Notes: generated from the sequence alone by a model not told the origin. 64,000 bases of DNA from Sphingobium sp. EP60837 (GCF_001658005.1 NZ_CP015987.1:798001-862000); one strand, 5' to 3'. Counted from the stretch's first letter, positions 42,013-52,116 are shown. Translations and numbers: made by a program.

Positions 42013-42828
42013 TCAATGAGCCAGCAGCAGGGGAACATGGACCTCGCGCAGCATGCTGCGCGTCACGCCGCCGAACACCAGCTCCCGCAGGCGGCTGTGC
42101 CCAAAAGCGCCCATGACCATCCAATCCGGCTTCAATACGCCGATGGCGGCCTTCAGCGTCGCTTCAACCGTCCGCCCGTCCTGCGGCCAGCTATGGAATT
42201 GCGTCTTGATGCCATGGCGCGCCAGATATTCCGGCGCATCGGTCGCAGGGAAGGGATATTTGCCCGCTTCCTCCACAGTTACGACATGCACCTCTTCGGC
42301 TCGTTTCAGCAGGGGGAGGGATAGGCGCAGCGCCGTCGATGCCTCCTGCGATCCCTCCCAGGCGACCATTGCCCGGCCGGTGATCATCACTCCCCGCGCA
42401 AGCTGAGGCACCGCCAGCACCGGAGCACGCCCGCCAAGCGCCAGATCGGCGGCGATGTGCAATGGATCGCTCATCTCCCGCCGAGGACCTGAGGGTAATG
42501 TCACGATCAGCAGGTCACACAAGGTCGAGGCGGAAAGCAGTCCATGGACGATATCGCCATCCACCTGCCGCCAGTCCCAGCTGACGCCCTCGCGATGCAG
42601 CTGCTGTTCCAGCCGTGTCCGCATCCGCGCGTCGATATCGTGCAGTTCCGCCATCACGGCAGGAGCCATGGGCGCTCCACCATAAACCTCTGCCGCCATC
42701 AGACTGGGCATCGCCGTCACCTGGACGCAATGAATATGACCATCCGCCGCGCGAGCAATATCGCAGGCTGCCTGCAAGCGGCTTTCCATGCCGCTGTCGT
42801 CGTGGATGTGGAGCAGAATGGATGTCAT
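42013..42828 (-). CDS. Tandem-domain universal stress protein
   Basis: 271 residues from the ATG at 42828 (GGAG 6 nt upstream; the ATG at 42840 is too close to it). Two Usp-like Rossmann halves, about 1-140 and 145-271. The second ends G-A-F-G-H-S-R-L-R-E-L-V-F-G-G, which fits the ATP-binding pattern G-x2-G-x9-G; the first half lacks it. Stress-related ATP/AMP binding is the family role. It neighbours the PrkA stress operon. Confidence 0.85.
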   Translation of the reverse strand: MTSILLHIHDDSGMESRLQAACDIARAADGHIHCVQVTAMPSLMAAEVYGGAPMAPAVMAELHDIDARMRTRLEQQLHREGVSWDWRQVDGDIVHGLLSASTLCDLLIVTLPSGPRREMSDPLHIAADLALGGRAPVLAVPQLARGVMITGRAMVAWEGSQEASTALRLSLPLLKRAEEVHVVTVEEAGKYPFPATDAPEYLARHGIKTQFHSWPQDGRTVEATLKAAIGVLKPDWMVMGAFGHSRLRELVFGGVTRSMLREVHVPLLLAH

Positions 42829-42972
42829 CGCGCTCTCCATGTCCCAAGGAGGCAGATGAACAATATATCCTTTTTTGCCGTTCGCTGTGAGTCTGATTTA
42901 CGTTATATATCCAAGGGCGGGTGTGGATGCCCTGTGCCGGACAAGGCGCAGCGGCGGACGGGGGTACACATC

Positions 42973-43344
42973 TTGACCAAAATCTTCCACTTTTCGAAGC
43001 TGCAGCAGGATTGTGCAGGCGTGACGGCGGCCGAATATGCGCTGCTGTTCGCTGTCATGGGCGGATTGATGATGGCTGCCACATGGCTGCTGGGCAACGC
43101 CGTCGGCAGTCAGATGAACAATCAGGTTGCTCTGTTCGCCTCCTCGGCAGGCACGGCATCCTCCAGTTCGGCGAGCAGCACCTCAAGCACGGGCGGCAGT
43201 TCCTCCACCAGCAGCAGCACCACCAGCACGAGCAGCACCAGTTCGTCGGCGGGGGGAACCAGCACCGGCAGCACCTCGACGGGCGGCGGCAACAGCAATG
43301 GTGGCGGGAACAGCAACGGCGGCGGTAATGGCAAGAAGCCCTGA
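42973..43344 (+). CDS. Flp-type prepilin-like protein with Ser/Gly tail, copy 1
   Basis: 123 residues from a TTG at 42973 (GGGGG 8 nt upstream). The short basic leader ends K-L-Q-Q-D-C-A-G, followed by V-T-A-A-E-Y-A-L-L-F, so the type IVb prepilin cleavage pattern G-x4-E-Y is present at G16, then a 25-residue hydrophobic helix. The last 65 residues are almost only Ser, Thr and Gly, ending N-G-G-G-N-G-K-K-P. Normal Flp pilins are 50-60 residues and lack such a tail. No Tad assembly gene is in the window. Confidence 0.7.
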   Translation: MTKIFHFSKLQQDCAGVTAAEYALLFAVMGGLMMAATWLLGNAVGSQMNNQVALFASSAGTASSSSASSTSSTGGSSSTSSSTTSTSSTSSSAGGTSTGSTSTGGGNSNGGGNSNGGGNGKKP

Positions 43345-43432
43345 TCCTGAATAGCCAGCATCTGAGGGTTAATGGGTTTTACATCAGACCCGAAAAAGCG
43401 CACCATCCTGCACGTGGCGAGGGGGTAGCGCT

Positions 43433-43852
43433 ATGGGCATGGATAATCCGATACGGCAGTTGCGGATGGACAGCACGGGGGCGTCGGCGGCGGAATATGC
43501 GCTGCTGCTTGCCATCCTTGGCGGTTCGATTGCGATCGGCGCGTGGATGCTGGGAGGTTCGGTCGCGGGCGCGGTCAGCAACAGCGCGCAGCAGATCGCC
43601 TATTATAGCGGCGGATCGGCATCCTCTTCGTCGTCGTCCTCATCCTCGACATCGTCCTCCGGCACAACTTCTTCGTCGGCTGGAGGCTCCGGCAGCGCGC
43701 CCGGCCAGACAGGGAACACCCCCGGTCAGTCCGGCTCGACACCGGGCCAATCAGGATCGACACCCGCCAATGACAGTTCACCCCCAGGCCAAGCAGGCAG
43801 CTCGCCGGGTCAAAGCGGCAACAATCCCGGCAAGGGCAACGGAAAGAATTAG
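43433..43852 (+). CDS. Flp-type prepilin-like protein with Ser/Gly/Gln tail, copy 2
   Basis: 139 residues from an ATG preceded by AGGGGG. The leader ends M-D-S-T-G, then A-S-A-A-E-Y-A-L-L-L, again the G-x4-E-Y prepilin peptidase pattern. The tail has a Ser run followed by repeats of P-G-Q-S-G-S/T, with P-G-Q occurring at least six times. It is clearly paralogous to the gene 88 bp upstream in its first 50 residues, while the tails have diverged. Probably an exported, surface-exposed filament or adhesin subunit. Confidence 0.7.
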   Translation: MGMDNPIRQLRMDSTGASAAEYALLLAILGGSIAIGAWMLGGSVAGAVSNSAQQIAYYSGGSASSSSSSSSSTSSSGTTSSSAGGSGSAPGQTGNTPGQSGSTPGQSGSTPANDSSPPGQAGSSPGQSGNNPGKGNGKN

Positions 43853-44053
43853 TGGCAAGGCATCTCCTCGCCGCGCGGCGACGGGGTTCGTAGAGGCGAG
43901 CATCGCGGAAATCTCCCGCCTCGCCGGAGCCTTATTGCGACCTATTCGGATGTGCAGGAATAATTTTTTTGCAGTTGTCCAATTTCAATGGCCTGTTTTT
44001 GCAGGCTCGCGCGTATTATATTCGTAATATGGCTACTGCGGCGGGAGTCGCCA
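43853..44053 (+). promoter_or_regulatory. Leader region of the prkA operon
   Basis: 201 bp without a credible gene. It is AT-rich near 43960-44030, with the short palindrome ATATT-CGT-AATAT (44018-44030) about 24 nt before the prkA GTG. A stress-type promoter is expected here, but I cannot assign -35/-10 boxes with confidence. Confidence 0.3.
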
Positions 44054-45997
44054 GTGACGAAAAGCGAACTGTTTTCGAGCTTCACGCGGAATTTTGACGA
44101 ACGGCGTCAGGCCGAGATGTCGATTGAGGATTATTTGCTGGGGTGCCGCAATGATCCTCTCATGCACGCATCAGCCCCGGAGCGGCTGCTGGCCGCGATC
44201 GGCGAGCCGGAAATCATAGACACTTCGCGCGACCAGCGGCTCGGGCGGATTTTCATGAACCGCACCATCCGGCGCTATAAAAGCTTCACCAATTTCTACG
44301 GCATGGAAGCGACGATCGAACATATCGTCAGCTTCCTGCGCCACGCCAGCCAGGGGCTGGAGGAACGCAAGCAAATCCTTTACCTGTTGGGGCCGGTCGG
44401 GGGCGGCAAGTCGTCGCTGGCCGAACGGCTCAAGGCTCTGATGGAAACCCATCCCATCTATGCGTTGAAGGCGGGGGACGAGATCAGCCCGATCTTCGAA
44501 AGCCCGCTCGCCCTGTTCGACGCGGAAACGCACGGCGCCATTATCGAGGATAATTACGGCATTCCCCGCCGCCGCCTGACCGGCATGATCAGCCCCTGGG
44601 CGCGCAAGCGGTTGGACGAGTTTTCCGGCGATATTTCCCAGTTCAAGGTGATCCGCCTGATGCCTTCGCGCATGCGGCAGATCGCTGTTGCGAAGACCGA
44701 GCCGGGCGATGAGAACAACCAGGACATCAGCTCGCTGGTCGGCAAGGTCGATATCCGCAAGCTGGAAATGCTCTCGCAGAATGATCCCGACGCCTACAGC
44801 TATTCGGGCGGTCTCAACCGCGCGAACCAGGGCATGCTCGAGTTTGTCGAGATGTTCAAGGCGCCCATCAAGATGCTGCATCCGCTGCTCACCGCAACGC
44901 AGGAGGGCAATTATATCGGCACCGAGAATATCGGCGCGATCCCCTTTACCGGCATCATCATGGCGCATAGCAATGAATCGGAATGGGCCAACTTCAAGAA
45001 TAACAAGAATAACGAAGCTTTTATCGACCGCATCTACGTCATTAAAGTGCCCTATGCCTTGCAGGCGACCGAGGAGCGGCATGTTTATGAAAAGCTGCTG
45101 CGGGAATCCGACCTGAGCAAAGCGCCCTGTGCGCCGGGCACGCTTGATATGCTGGCGCGCTTCTCGGTGCTGACGCGTCTGCGCGAGCATGAGAACAGCA
45201 ATCTCTATTCCAAGATGCGCGTATATGATGGCGAAATGCTGCGGGAGATCGATCCGCGCGCCAAGAGCATTCAGGAATATCGCGACGCGGCGGGCGTGGA
45301 TGAGGGCATGTCAGGCACTTCGACCCGCTTCGCGTTCAAGGCTCTGTCTGCGACCTTCAACCATGACAGCAGCGAGATCGCGGCCGACCCGGTGCACCTC
45401 ATGTATGTGCTGGAAGGCATGGTGCGGCAGGAGCAGTTCCCGGCCGAGGTGGAAGCCAAATATCTGGAGTTCATCAAGGGCGAACTCGCGCCACGCTACG
45501 CCGAGTTCATCGGTAACGAAATCCAGAAGGCCTATCTCGAATCCTATAATGACTATGGCCAGAACCTGTTCGACCGTTATGTCGCCTATGCCGACGCCTG
45601 GATCGAGGATCTGGACTTCAAGGACCCGGACACCGGGCAATTGCTCGACCGGGAGATCATCAACCAGGAACTGTCCAAGACCGAAAAGCCCGCGGGCATC
45701 GCCAATCCCAAGGATTTCCGCAACGAGGTGGTGAAGTTCGCCCTGCGCATGCGGGCGAGCAATGACGGGCGCAACCCGAGTTGGACCAGTTACGAAAAAA
45801 TCCGCGAGGTTATCGAAAAGCGGATGTTCAGCCAGGTCGAGGATCTGCTGCCCGTCATCAGCTTCGGTTCGAAGAAAGACGGCGATACCGCGAGCAAGCA
45901 TGACGAATTCGTCGCTCGCATGGTGGAGCGCGGCTATACCGAGCGGCAGGTCCGCCGCCTCGTGGAATGGTATATAAGGGTCAAGCAGGCCGGATAA
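44054..45997 (+). CDS. prkA: PrkA family serine protein kinase
   Basis: 647 residues from a GTG with GGGAG 6 nt upstream; the open frame further upstream is intergenic. The PrkA AAA domain has a Walker A loop G-P-V-G-G-G-K-S-S near 113-121, and the kinase-like C-terminal domain follows. PrkA (YeaG) is a stress/starvation-induced protein that works with YeaH. First gene of a tight three-gene operon (25-nt gap, then TTGA overlap) with DUF444 and SpoVR-family genes, the order conserved in many proteobacteria. Confidence 0.93.
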   Translation: MTKSELFSSFTRNFDERRQAEMSIEDYLLGCRNDPLMHASAPERLLAAIGEPEIIDTSRDQRLGRIFMNRTIRRYKSFTNFYGMEATIEHIVSFLRHASQGLEERKQILYLLGPVGGGKSSLAERLKALMETHPIYALKAGDEISPIFESPLALFDAETHGAIIEDNYGIPRRRLTGMISPWARKRLDEFSGDISQFKVIRLMPSRMRQIAVAKTEPGDENNQDISSLVGKVDIRKLEMLSQNDPDAYSYSGGLNRANQGMLEFVEMFKAPIKMLHPLLTATQEGNYIGTENIGAIPFTGIIMAHSNESEWANFKNNKNNEAFIDRIYVIKVPYALQATEERHVYEKLLRESDLSKAPCAPGTLDMLARFSVLTRLREHENSNLYSKMRVYDGEMLREIDPRAKSIQEYRDAAGVDEGMSGTSTRFAFKALSATFNHDSSEIAADPVHLMYVLEGMVRQEQFPAEVEAKYLEFIKGELAPRYAEFIGNEIQKAYLESYNDYGQNLFDRYVAYADAWIEDLDFKDPDTGQLLDREIINQELSKTEKPAGIANPKDFRNEVVKFALRMRASNDGRNPSWTSYEKIREVIEKRMFSQVEDLLPVISFGSKKDGDTASKHDEFVARMVERGYTERQVRRLVEWYIRVKQAG

Positions 45998-46022
45998 AAA
46001 AGATGGAGGCGCTTGGCCCACC

Positions 46023-47333
46023 ATGCACATAGTCGACAGACGGCTTAATCCCGGGGGCAAAAGCCTGGTCAACCGGCAACGGTTCCTCAGAAGGGCGAGA
46101 GCCTATGTCAGCCAGGCGGTCCGCGACAGCCTGAAGGACCGCAGCATCAAGGATCTCGCCAAGGAAGGCGAAATTACGATTCGCCGCGACGCAATCCACG
46201 AACCCACCCTTCATCGCGCGGGCAAGGGCGGCAATAGGGAGCGGGTGCTGCCCGGCAATCGCGAATTTTTAGAAGGCGACCGGATCAAACGGCCCGATGG
46301 CGGTGGCGGCGCCGGATCACAGCCGGGCGAGGGTGAGGATCAGGATGATTTCCGCTTTGCGCTGAGCCGCGAGGAGTTTCTCGACCTGTTCCTCGACGAC
46401 CTCGAACTCCCCGACATGGCGAAGAAGAAGCTGGTCTCCGGCAAGATCGAAGGGGTGAGACGCGCGGGCTATTCGACCCTCGGCAATCCTTCCAACCTGT
46501 CCGTTCCTCGCACCATGCAAAAGGCGATGTCCCGCCGCATTGCGCTGCGCCGTCCAAGCGGCAGGGACCTTAGCCGCATCGAGGAAGCCATTGCCGAGAT
46601 CGAAGCGCGCACAACGCCGTTGGCGGACGATGCCGTGACGCTGGAAAGGCTGCGCGAAGAGCGGGCGCACATCATCCGGCGGCGTAATCTTATCGCCTAT
46701 ATCGATCCGGTCGATCTGCGCTTCCGCCGCTTTGAACCTGTGCCCCGGCCGGTGGCGCAGGCGGTGATGTTCTGCCTGATGGATGTGTCGGGCTCCATGA
46801 CCGCGCATATGAAGGATCTGGCCAAGCGCTTCTTTGCGTTGCTGCACCTGTTCCTGTCGCGTTGTTACGAGCAGGTCGATGTGGTCTTCATCCACCATAC
46901 CGATCGCGCGGCGGAGGTGGATGAGGATACCTTTTTCTACAGCACCGTGACCGGCGGCACATTGGTGTCGAGCGCGCTCGACAAGCTGATCGAGGTGGTG
47001 AAGGAACGCTACAGTCCCAGCGACTGGAACATCTATGTCGCGCAGGCTTCCGACGGCGACACGCTGGCGTCCGACAACGCCCGCGTGGTCAGCTTGATGC
47101 AGGACCAAATCCTGCCCTTCTGCCAATATTTCGCTTATCTGGAAGTCGGGCGCGAGGAGTTCGCTTCCATTGAGGCGGCGACGTCCACCACCGGCCTCTG
47201 GGACGCTTATGCGCCTGTCAGCGACAGCCACCGCAATTTTGCCATGCGAAAAGTGTCGCACCGCCGCGAAATCTATCCGGTTTTCCGCGAACTGTTCCAG
47301 CGACGCGGCGTCGGCGAAAGGACGCACGCTTGA
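46023..47333 (+). CDS. yeaH: YeaH/YhbH family (DUF444) protein
   Basis: 436 residues. The C-terminal half has a von Willebrand A-like site F-C-L-M-D-V-S-G-S-M (D-x-S-x-S near 252), and the middle carries Arg-rich segments. Partners with PrkA in other bacteria in stress adaptation and nutrient-limited growth. Its stop overlaps the SpoVR gene's TTG start. Confidence 0.92.
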   Translation: MHIVDRRLNPGGKSLVNRQRFLRRARAYVSQAVRDSLKDRSIKDLAKEGEITIRRDAIHEPTLHRAGKGGNRERVLPGNREFLEGDRIKRPDGGGGAGSQPGEGEDQDDFRFALSREEFLDLFLDDLELPDMAKKKLVSGKIEGVRRAGYSTLGNPSNLSVPRTMQKAMSRRIALRRPSGRDLSRIEEAIAEIEARTTPLADDAVTLERLREERAHIIRRRNLIAYIDPVDLRFRRFEPVPRPVAQAVMFCLMDVSGSMTAHMKDLAKRFFALLHLFLSRCYEQVDVVFIHHTDRAAEVDEDTFFYSTVTGGTLVSSALDKLIEVVKERYSPSDWNIYVAQASDGDTLASDNARVVSLMQDQILPFCQYFAYLEVGREEFASIEAATSTTGLWDAYAPVSDSHRNFAMRKVSHRREIYPVFRELFQRRGVGERTHA

Positions 47334-48871
47334 CGGTGGCGTTCGCCCCCGCCCCGCTGTTCACCGGCAGCGATTGGGACTTTTCGCTGATCAACCGCAT
47401 CTATGAGACGGTCGAGCCGATCGCGCTTCAGGAAATGAAGCTCAACATCTATCCCAACCAGATAGAGATCATCAGCGCCGAACAGATGCTGGACGCCTAT
47501 TCATCGATCGGCATGCCGCTCTTCTACAAACATTGGTCCTTTGGAAAGCAGTTCGTCACCAATGAGATGCTCTATCGCAAGGGGCTACGCGGCCTTGCCT
47601 ATGAGTTGGTGATCAACAGCGATCCGTGCATCAACTATCTGATGCAGGAAAATAGCGCGACCATGCAAACGCTGGTCATCGCGCATGCGGCGTTCGGGCA
47701 TAATCATTTCTTCAAGAATAATTATGTCTTCAAACAATGGACCGACGCGGAAGGCATCCTTGATTATCTGGAGTTCGCAAAGCGTTATATCGCGCAATGC
47801 GAAGAGCGTTACGGACAATTGGCGGTCGAGCGCGTGCTCGACGCAGCTCATGCGCTCATGAACCAGGGCGTCCATCGCTATCCCCGCATCCGCCCTCGCG
47901 ACATGAAGGCGGAGGCCGAACGCGAGGCGGAGCGGCAGGCTTATCGCGACCGCATCTATGACGATCTCTGGCGCACTGTGCCGGTGGGGGCCAAGGCGGC
48001 ATCCGTGCCCCGCGACGAACGTCGCGCCGCGCTGGGCCTGCCGCAGGAAAATATCCTCTATTTCCTGGAAAAGACTGGCCCGCGCCTGGATAGTTGGCAG
48101 CGGGAAATCCTGCGCATCGTTCGCCTGATCGCCCAATATTTCTACCCCCAGCGCCAGACCAAGGCAATGAATGAGGGCTGCGCGACCTATACCCATTACC
48201 GCATCATGACGATCCTGCATGATCGCCGCTGGATCACTGATGGCGCCTTTATGGAATTCATCCAGTCGCACACGAATGTCGTTTATCAGCCTACTTTCGA
48301 TTCAGGCCATTTCGGCGGCTTCAATCCCTATTCGCTGGGCTTCGGCATCATGTCCGACATAGAACGGATCTGCATGGACCCGACGCCGGAGGATCGCGAC
48401 TGGTTCGGCGACATTGCCGGTTCCCGCGATCCGGTCGAGGTGCTGAAGGATATCTGGGCCAATTATCGCGACGAAAGCTTCGTGTCGCAGTTCTTGAGCC
48501 CCCACCTGATCCGGCAATGGCGCCTGTTCCAGTTGCTGGACCGGGAAAGCGAGTCGGAATTGCGGGTGGAGGCCATTCATGACGAGCGGGGCTATCGCCG
48601 TATCCGCCGCGCGCTCGCACGCGAATATGATATCGCCCGGCAGGAGCCCGATATCCAGGTAGTCGATGTGGATCTGGCGGGTGACCGCACTTTGATGCTG
48701 GAACATGCCGTCACGGATGGCGTGGTGCTGGACGCATCTGACGCGGCGATGGTGTTGCAAAGCCTCGCCAATCTATGGGGCTATGAAGTCGCGCTGAGTG
48801 AGGTCGATGCGGAGAGCCGCAAGGAGCTGAAAAATCATCGCTGCCAGCCCCAACCAGGCTGGATCGGCTGA
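47330..48871 (+). CDS. ycgB: SpoVR/YcgB family protein
   Basis: 513 residues, the usual length of the SpoVR family, with N-E-G-C-A-T-Y-T-H-Y near 285 and a Glu/His-rich metal-like centre. The name comes from Bacillus spore cortex formation, but in proteobacteria the gene is a stress partner of PrkA and YeaH. It starts at a TTG overlapping the previous stop. No terminator is obvious after it. Confidence 0.92.
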   Translation: MTVAFAPAPLFTGSDWDFSLINRIYETVEPIALQEMKLNIYPNQIEIISAEQMLDAYSSIGMPLFYKHWSFGKQFVTNEMLYRKGLRGLAYELVINSDPCINYLMQENSATMQTLVIAHAAFGHNHFFKNNYVFKQWTDAEGILDYLEFAKRYIAQCEERYGQLAVERVLDAAHALMNQGVHRYPRIRPRDMKAEAEREAERQAYRDRIYDDLWRTVPVGAKAASVPRDERRAALGLPQENILYFLEKTGPRLDSWQREILRIVRLIAQYFYPQRQTKAMNEGCATYTHYRIMTILHDRRWITDGAFMEFIQSHTNVVYQPTFDSGHFGGFNPYSLGFGIMSDIERICMDPTPEDRDWFGDIAGSRDPVEVLKDIWANYRDESFVSQFLSPHLIRQWRLFQLLDRESESELRVEAIHDERGYRRIRRALAREYDIARQEPDIQVVDVDLAGDRTLMLEHAVTDGVVLDASDAAMVLQSLANLWGYEVALSEVDAESRKELKNHRCQPQPGWIG

Positions 48872-49029
48872 AGCGGTGCGCCCTGTCGGTAGGTCCTGGG
48901 GCGGGGTAAAGATTCCATTTCCAAAGCGCCGCCGAAAAGCGTAAATTCCGCCCGGTTTTCGCGAGCAATCCCGTTGCTGTCGTGGCGATCGAACGGAAAA
49001 GGCTCGCATGATAGCAGGAGAGCATTTTC

Positions 49030-49236
49030 ATGACACATGCCCTCAATGCGCAGGAATGTCTTGAACGGGCCCGGATGCATGAACAATTGGCGGCCACCAC
49101 CGCCGATGCGTCCGCCCGGATGATGCACCAAGCCATGGCCGCCGAATTTCGCCGCCGCGCGGCAATGGGCTCTGTCGATGCGACGCGTCAGATGGTGAAC
49201 AAACCCGTCATAGAACTCTGCCCCCCCGCGGCGTAA
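49030..49236 (+). CDS. Small hypothetical protein, 68 aa
   Basis: Alpha-helical, Ala/Met/Glu/Arg-rich, M-T-H-A-L-N-A-Q-E-C-L-E-R-A start, preceded by AGGAGAG 7 nt from the ATG, which makes a real gene likely. It may be stress-linked given its place 158 bp after the SpoVR gene. I do not recognise the family. Confidence 0.55.
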   Translation: MTHALNAQECLERARMHEQLAATTADASARMMHQAMAAEFRRRAAMGSVDATRQMVNKPVIELCPPAA

Positions 49237-49289
49237 CCTTCGGTCGCGCTTTGGTGACCTCCGTTCGCTGGACACGAACGGACAGGGGG

Positions 49290-50030
49290 TCAGGTCAAGC
49301 GCAGCAGATACACATCCATGATCCACCCATGCCGCTGCCGCAGGGCTGCGCGCCGCTTCACAATCTCCGGCCCAGCAATCGCGAGCGGCCCTTGGGCCAG
49401 CGCCTGCTGCTCCATGCCCAGATAGGCGCCCCACCAGATCTCGATGCCTTCGGGCTCCAGCGTCTGAAAGGCGCAATGCCCGTCCAGCATCACCACGACG
49501 TCGCGCACGCCCGGCGGCCAGCTCTGCTCCCTTAACTGCCTGCCGGTCGTGACCAGCACCGGGTCTGCCAGCCGGTTAAGGCAGATGCCGTGAGCGGCGG
49601 TCAGCGCCTGGATACTGGTGATCCCCGGAACGACCCGGATCTCAACCTTAGGCCCCAACCGTTCGGCGATCCGCAGGCTGCTGTCGTACAGCGAAGGGTC
49701 TCCCCAAACGAGCAGCGCCAGCGTGCCGCCGTTCGGCAGATGCACGGCGATCTGCTTCATCCAGATTGCGGCAATGGCATCATGCCAGTCGATCACCGCC
49801 TCCACATAGGCGGGCTGGTCGGCGCGCGTCGGCATGTCAAATTCGACGATGCGCGTTCCGCCCGTCAGCACCTCCGCGCAGATTGCTCGGCGCAGGTCGA
49901 TAAGGTCGGACTTAGCCGCTCCCTTGCGCGGCAGCAGGATCATGTCCGCCTCGTTCATAGTGCGGATCGCGGCGCGGGTGAGGTGGTCGGGATTGCCCGT
50001 CCCTATGCCGATCAAAGACAGCCGGATCAT
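49290..50030 (-). CDS. cobF: Precorrin-6A synthase (deacetylating)
   Basis: 246 residues from the ATG at 50030 (ATGA overlap with cobB); the longer frame is not used. The methyltransferase SAM loops G-I-G-T-G-N-P near 7 and L-V-W-G-D-P-S near 100 are present. CobF methylates C1 and removes acetate in the oxygen-dependent pathway. Last gene of this minus-strand group. Confidence 0.9.
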   Translation of the reverse strand: MIRLSLIGIGTGNPDHLTRAAIRTMNEADMILLPRKGAAKSDLIDLRRAICAEVLTGGTRIVEFDMPTRADQPAYVEAVIDWHDAIAAIWMKQIAVHLPNGGTLALLVWGDPSLYDSSLRIAERLGPKVEIRVVPGITSIQALTAAHGICLNRLADPVLVTTGRQLREQSWPPGVRDVVVMLDGHCAFQTLEPEGIEIWWGAYLGMEQQALAQGPLAIAGPEIVKRRAALRQRHGWIMDVYLLRLT

Positions 50031-51334
50031 GCGGCGCCAGCGATGAGGTGGAAGAAGCTGCCCGTCACGCACCCCTTGCGTGATCCACCTGAAGCGACGG
50101 GATCCCCCTTCGCATCGGTCACATGGGCGAGCACTTCGTCAGGCTGCTCGACGATGGTGGAATAATGAAATTCATGGCCCCGCAAATCCGCCCCTGCATC
50201 ATAACCGCCCATGGGTGAAAGCAAACGCGCGTTGCGATAGCCAAGCTGCAGTCTCCGTTCCGCAAAGCTGCTCACGAGCCCGAGCAACCCAGCCATTGCA
50301 TGCGTCTGTCCCTGTGCGTCGATAATGGCCTGCCCCAGCACCATATAGCCGCCACATTCGCCATGAACCGGCCGATCGCGAGCGTGCCGCCGCATGCCTT
50401 CGAGAAAGCGAGCCGCATGCGCAAGGCCCGGCGCGTGCAGCTCAGGATAGCCGCCAGGCAGCCAAATTGCATCGGCCTGCGCGTCGGGCGCTTCGTCAGC
50501 CAGCGGCGAGAAGGGCAATATCTCCGCCCCCGCCGCCCGCCAACCCGCAACCATATGGACATAGGTGAAGGAAAAGGCGGCGTCCTGCGCCAAAGCGATG
50601 CGCTGCCCCGGCGGCCGCCAGCGATGACACAGCGGCGGGGCCGAGGACAGCGCGCCCGCCAACCCACGCACAGCGGATAGGTCCACATGAGCCTCCACCA
50701 TGTCCGCAATGGCCTCGATCGCCTTATCCGCCTCCACATGCTCCCCCACCTGCACAAGCCCCAGATGCCGCTCCGGCAACGCCAGCACGGCTGACCGAGG
50801 CACCGCGCCCAGCACCGGCAGCGCGATCGCCTCCATCGCCTCACGGATCATCGCTTCGTGACGCGGACTGGCGACGTGGTTCAGGATCACGCCCGCAACC
50901 CGCACATCCGGGCGCATCGCGCGAAAGCCATGGGCAAGCGCTGCGGCTGACTGGCTCTGGCCCGACACGTCGATGACCAGAATGACCGGCCAGCCAAGGG
51001 CTGCGGCTATGTCGGCACTGCTGCCATTTCCACTGGCGCCCTTTACAGGTGCACCGTCGAACAGGCCCATGACGCCCTCGGCCAGCGCCAGTTCGGCGGA
51101 CGCGGCTTCCCCGGCAAGGCTTTGGAGCAGGGCCGTATCCATCGCCCAGCTATCGAGATTGAACGCCGCCCGCCCGCTCGCCAATTGATGATAGCCCGTG
51201 TCGATATAGTCCGGCCCACACTTATAGGGCTGTACCCGGACGCCTCCCCGCGCCAGCGCCCGTAAAAGACCAAGCGTGATGACCGTCTTGCCCGAACCGG
51301 ATCGCGGCGCGGCTAGAAGGATGCCCGGCGTCAT
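50027..51334 (-). CDS. cobB: Hydrogenobyrinic acid a,c-diamide synthase
   Basis: 435 residues: an N-terminal ATP-binding domain with a P-loop-like A-P-R-S-G-S-G-K-T near 9-17, and a C-terminal class I glutamine amidotransferase domain with the nucleophile Cys in H-G-E-C-G-G-Y near 325. It amidates the a and c side chains of hydrogenobyrinate. It overlaps cobM and cobF by ATGA. Confidence 0.92.
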   Translation of the reverse strand: MTPGILLAAPRSGSGKTVITLGLLRALARGGVRVQPYKCGPDYIDTGYHQLASGRAAFNLDSWAMDTALLQSLAGEAASAELALAEGVMGLFDGAPVKGASGNGSSADIAAALGWPVILVIDVSGQSQSAAALAHGFRAMRPDVRVAGVILNHVASPRHEAMIREAMEAIALPVLGAVPRSAVLALPERHLGLVQVGEHVEADKAIEAIADMVEAHVDLSAVRGLAGALSSAPPLCHRWRPPGQRIALAQDAAFSFTYVHMVAGWRAAGAEILPFSPLADEAPDAQADAIWLPGGYPELHAPGLAHAARFLEGMRRHARDRPVHGECGGYMVLGQAIIDAQGQTHAMAGLLGLVSSFAERRLQLGYRNARLLSPMGGYDAGADLRGHEFHYSTIVEQPDEVLAHVTDAKGDPVASGGSRKGCVTGSFFHLIAGAA

Positions 51335-52116
51335 TCCTCGGTCTCGGCGAAGCGCGAGTCCGCCGATGAGGGGCGGAAGCGCCTGTCATAGCCAGGTGCA
51401 TAAAGCTGGCTTTCGGTAAAGTCCGCGTCGCCCAGCACAGGCCCCACCAGGATCAGCGCCGTGCGTTCCGGCCCGCCCGTAGCCTGTTCGGCAATCGTCG
51501 AAAGCGTGCCCCGTTCGATCCGCTCATCAGGCCAACTCGCCCGCCACACGATCGCCGCTGGACATTCCGCGCCATAGAGCGGCGACAGATCATCGACGAC
51601 CGCCGCGATATTGTGGATCGACAGATGGACGGCCAGCGTCGCCCCGGTAGCGCCGAATGCCGCCAGCGTCTCACCCGAAGGCATTGCGCTCGCGCGCCCC
51701 GGTGTCCGCGTGAGCACGAGCGATTGCCCCAGTCCGGGCAAGGTCAATTCCGTTCCGAGCGCCGCCGCAGCAGCCGCAAAGGAGGGGACGCCTGGCGTAA
51801 CCGTATAGCCGATCCCGAGCGCCTTCAGCCTTCGTATCTGCTCCCCCATCGCCGACCAGACCGACAGGTCGCCCGAATGAAGCCGTGCAACATCCTGCCC
51901 CGCAGCATCGGCTTCCGCGATGATTGCGATGATCTCGTCCAGCGTCAGCGGGGCGCTGTTCACCATCCGCGCGCCCGGCGGGCAATGGTCGAGCACCGCG
52001 CGCGGTATGAGCGACCCGGCATAGAGGCAGACAGGCGATGCGGCGATCAAGTCACGACCGCGCAGGGTCAGCAGGTCGGGCGCGCCTGGTCCTGCGCCGA
52101 TGAAGTGGACGGTCAT
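51331..52116 (-). CDS. cobM: Precorrin-4 C11-methyltransferase
   Basis: 261 residues from the ATG at 52116 (ATGA overlap with cobE). SAM-binding G-A-G-P-G-A-P-D near 7 and L-H-S-G-D-L-S near 79 are typical of cobalamin methyltransferases; V-P-S-F-A-A-A-A-A follows. It methylates C11 of precorrin-4. Confidence 0.93.
   Translation of the reverse strand: MTVHFIGAGPGAPDLLTLRGRDLIAASPVCLYAGSLIPRAVLDHCPPGARMVNSAPLTLDEIIAIIAEADAAGQDVARLHSGDLSVWSAMGEQIRRLKALGIGYTVTPGVPSFAAAAAALGTELTLPGLGQSLVLTRTPGRASAMPSGETLAAFGATGATLAVHLSIHNIAAVVDDLSPLYGAECPAAIVWRASWPDERIERGTLSTIAEQATGGPERTALILVGPVLGDADFTESQLYAPGYDRRFRPSSADSRFAETEE

Noticed and set aside
42544..42972. N-terminal extension of the first pilin-like gene
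   Set aside because: The extension is antisense to the universal stress protein gene and lies before the TTG start with its ribosome site; prepilin leaders are short.
43140..43330. Possible tandem-repeat or CRISPR-like array in the Ser/Gly-coding stretch
   Set aside because: The periodicity comes from reused Ser and Gly codons in a reading frame; there are no equal spacers or conserved repeat unit.
43868..43881. Perfect 14-bp palindrome TCGCCGCGCGGCGA after the second pilin-like gene
   Set aside because: It has no loop and no T-run; such GC palindromes are expected by chance in this composition.
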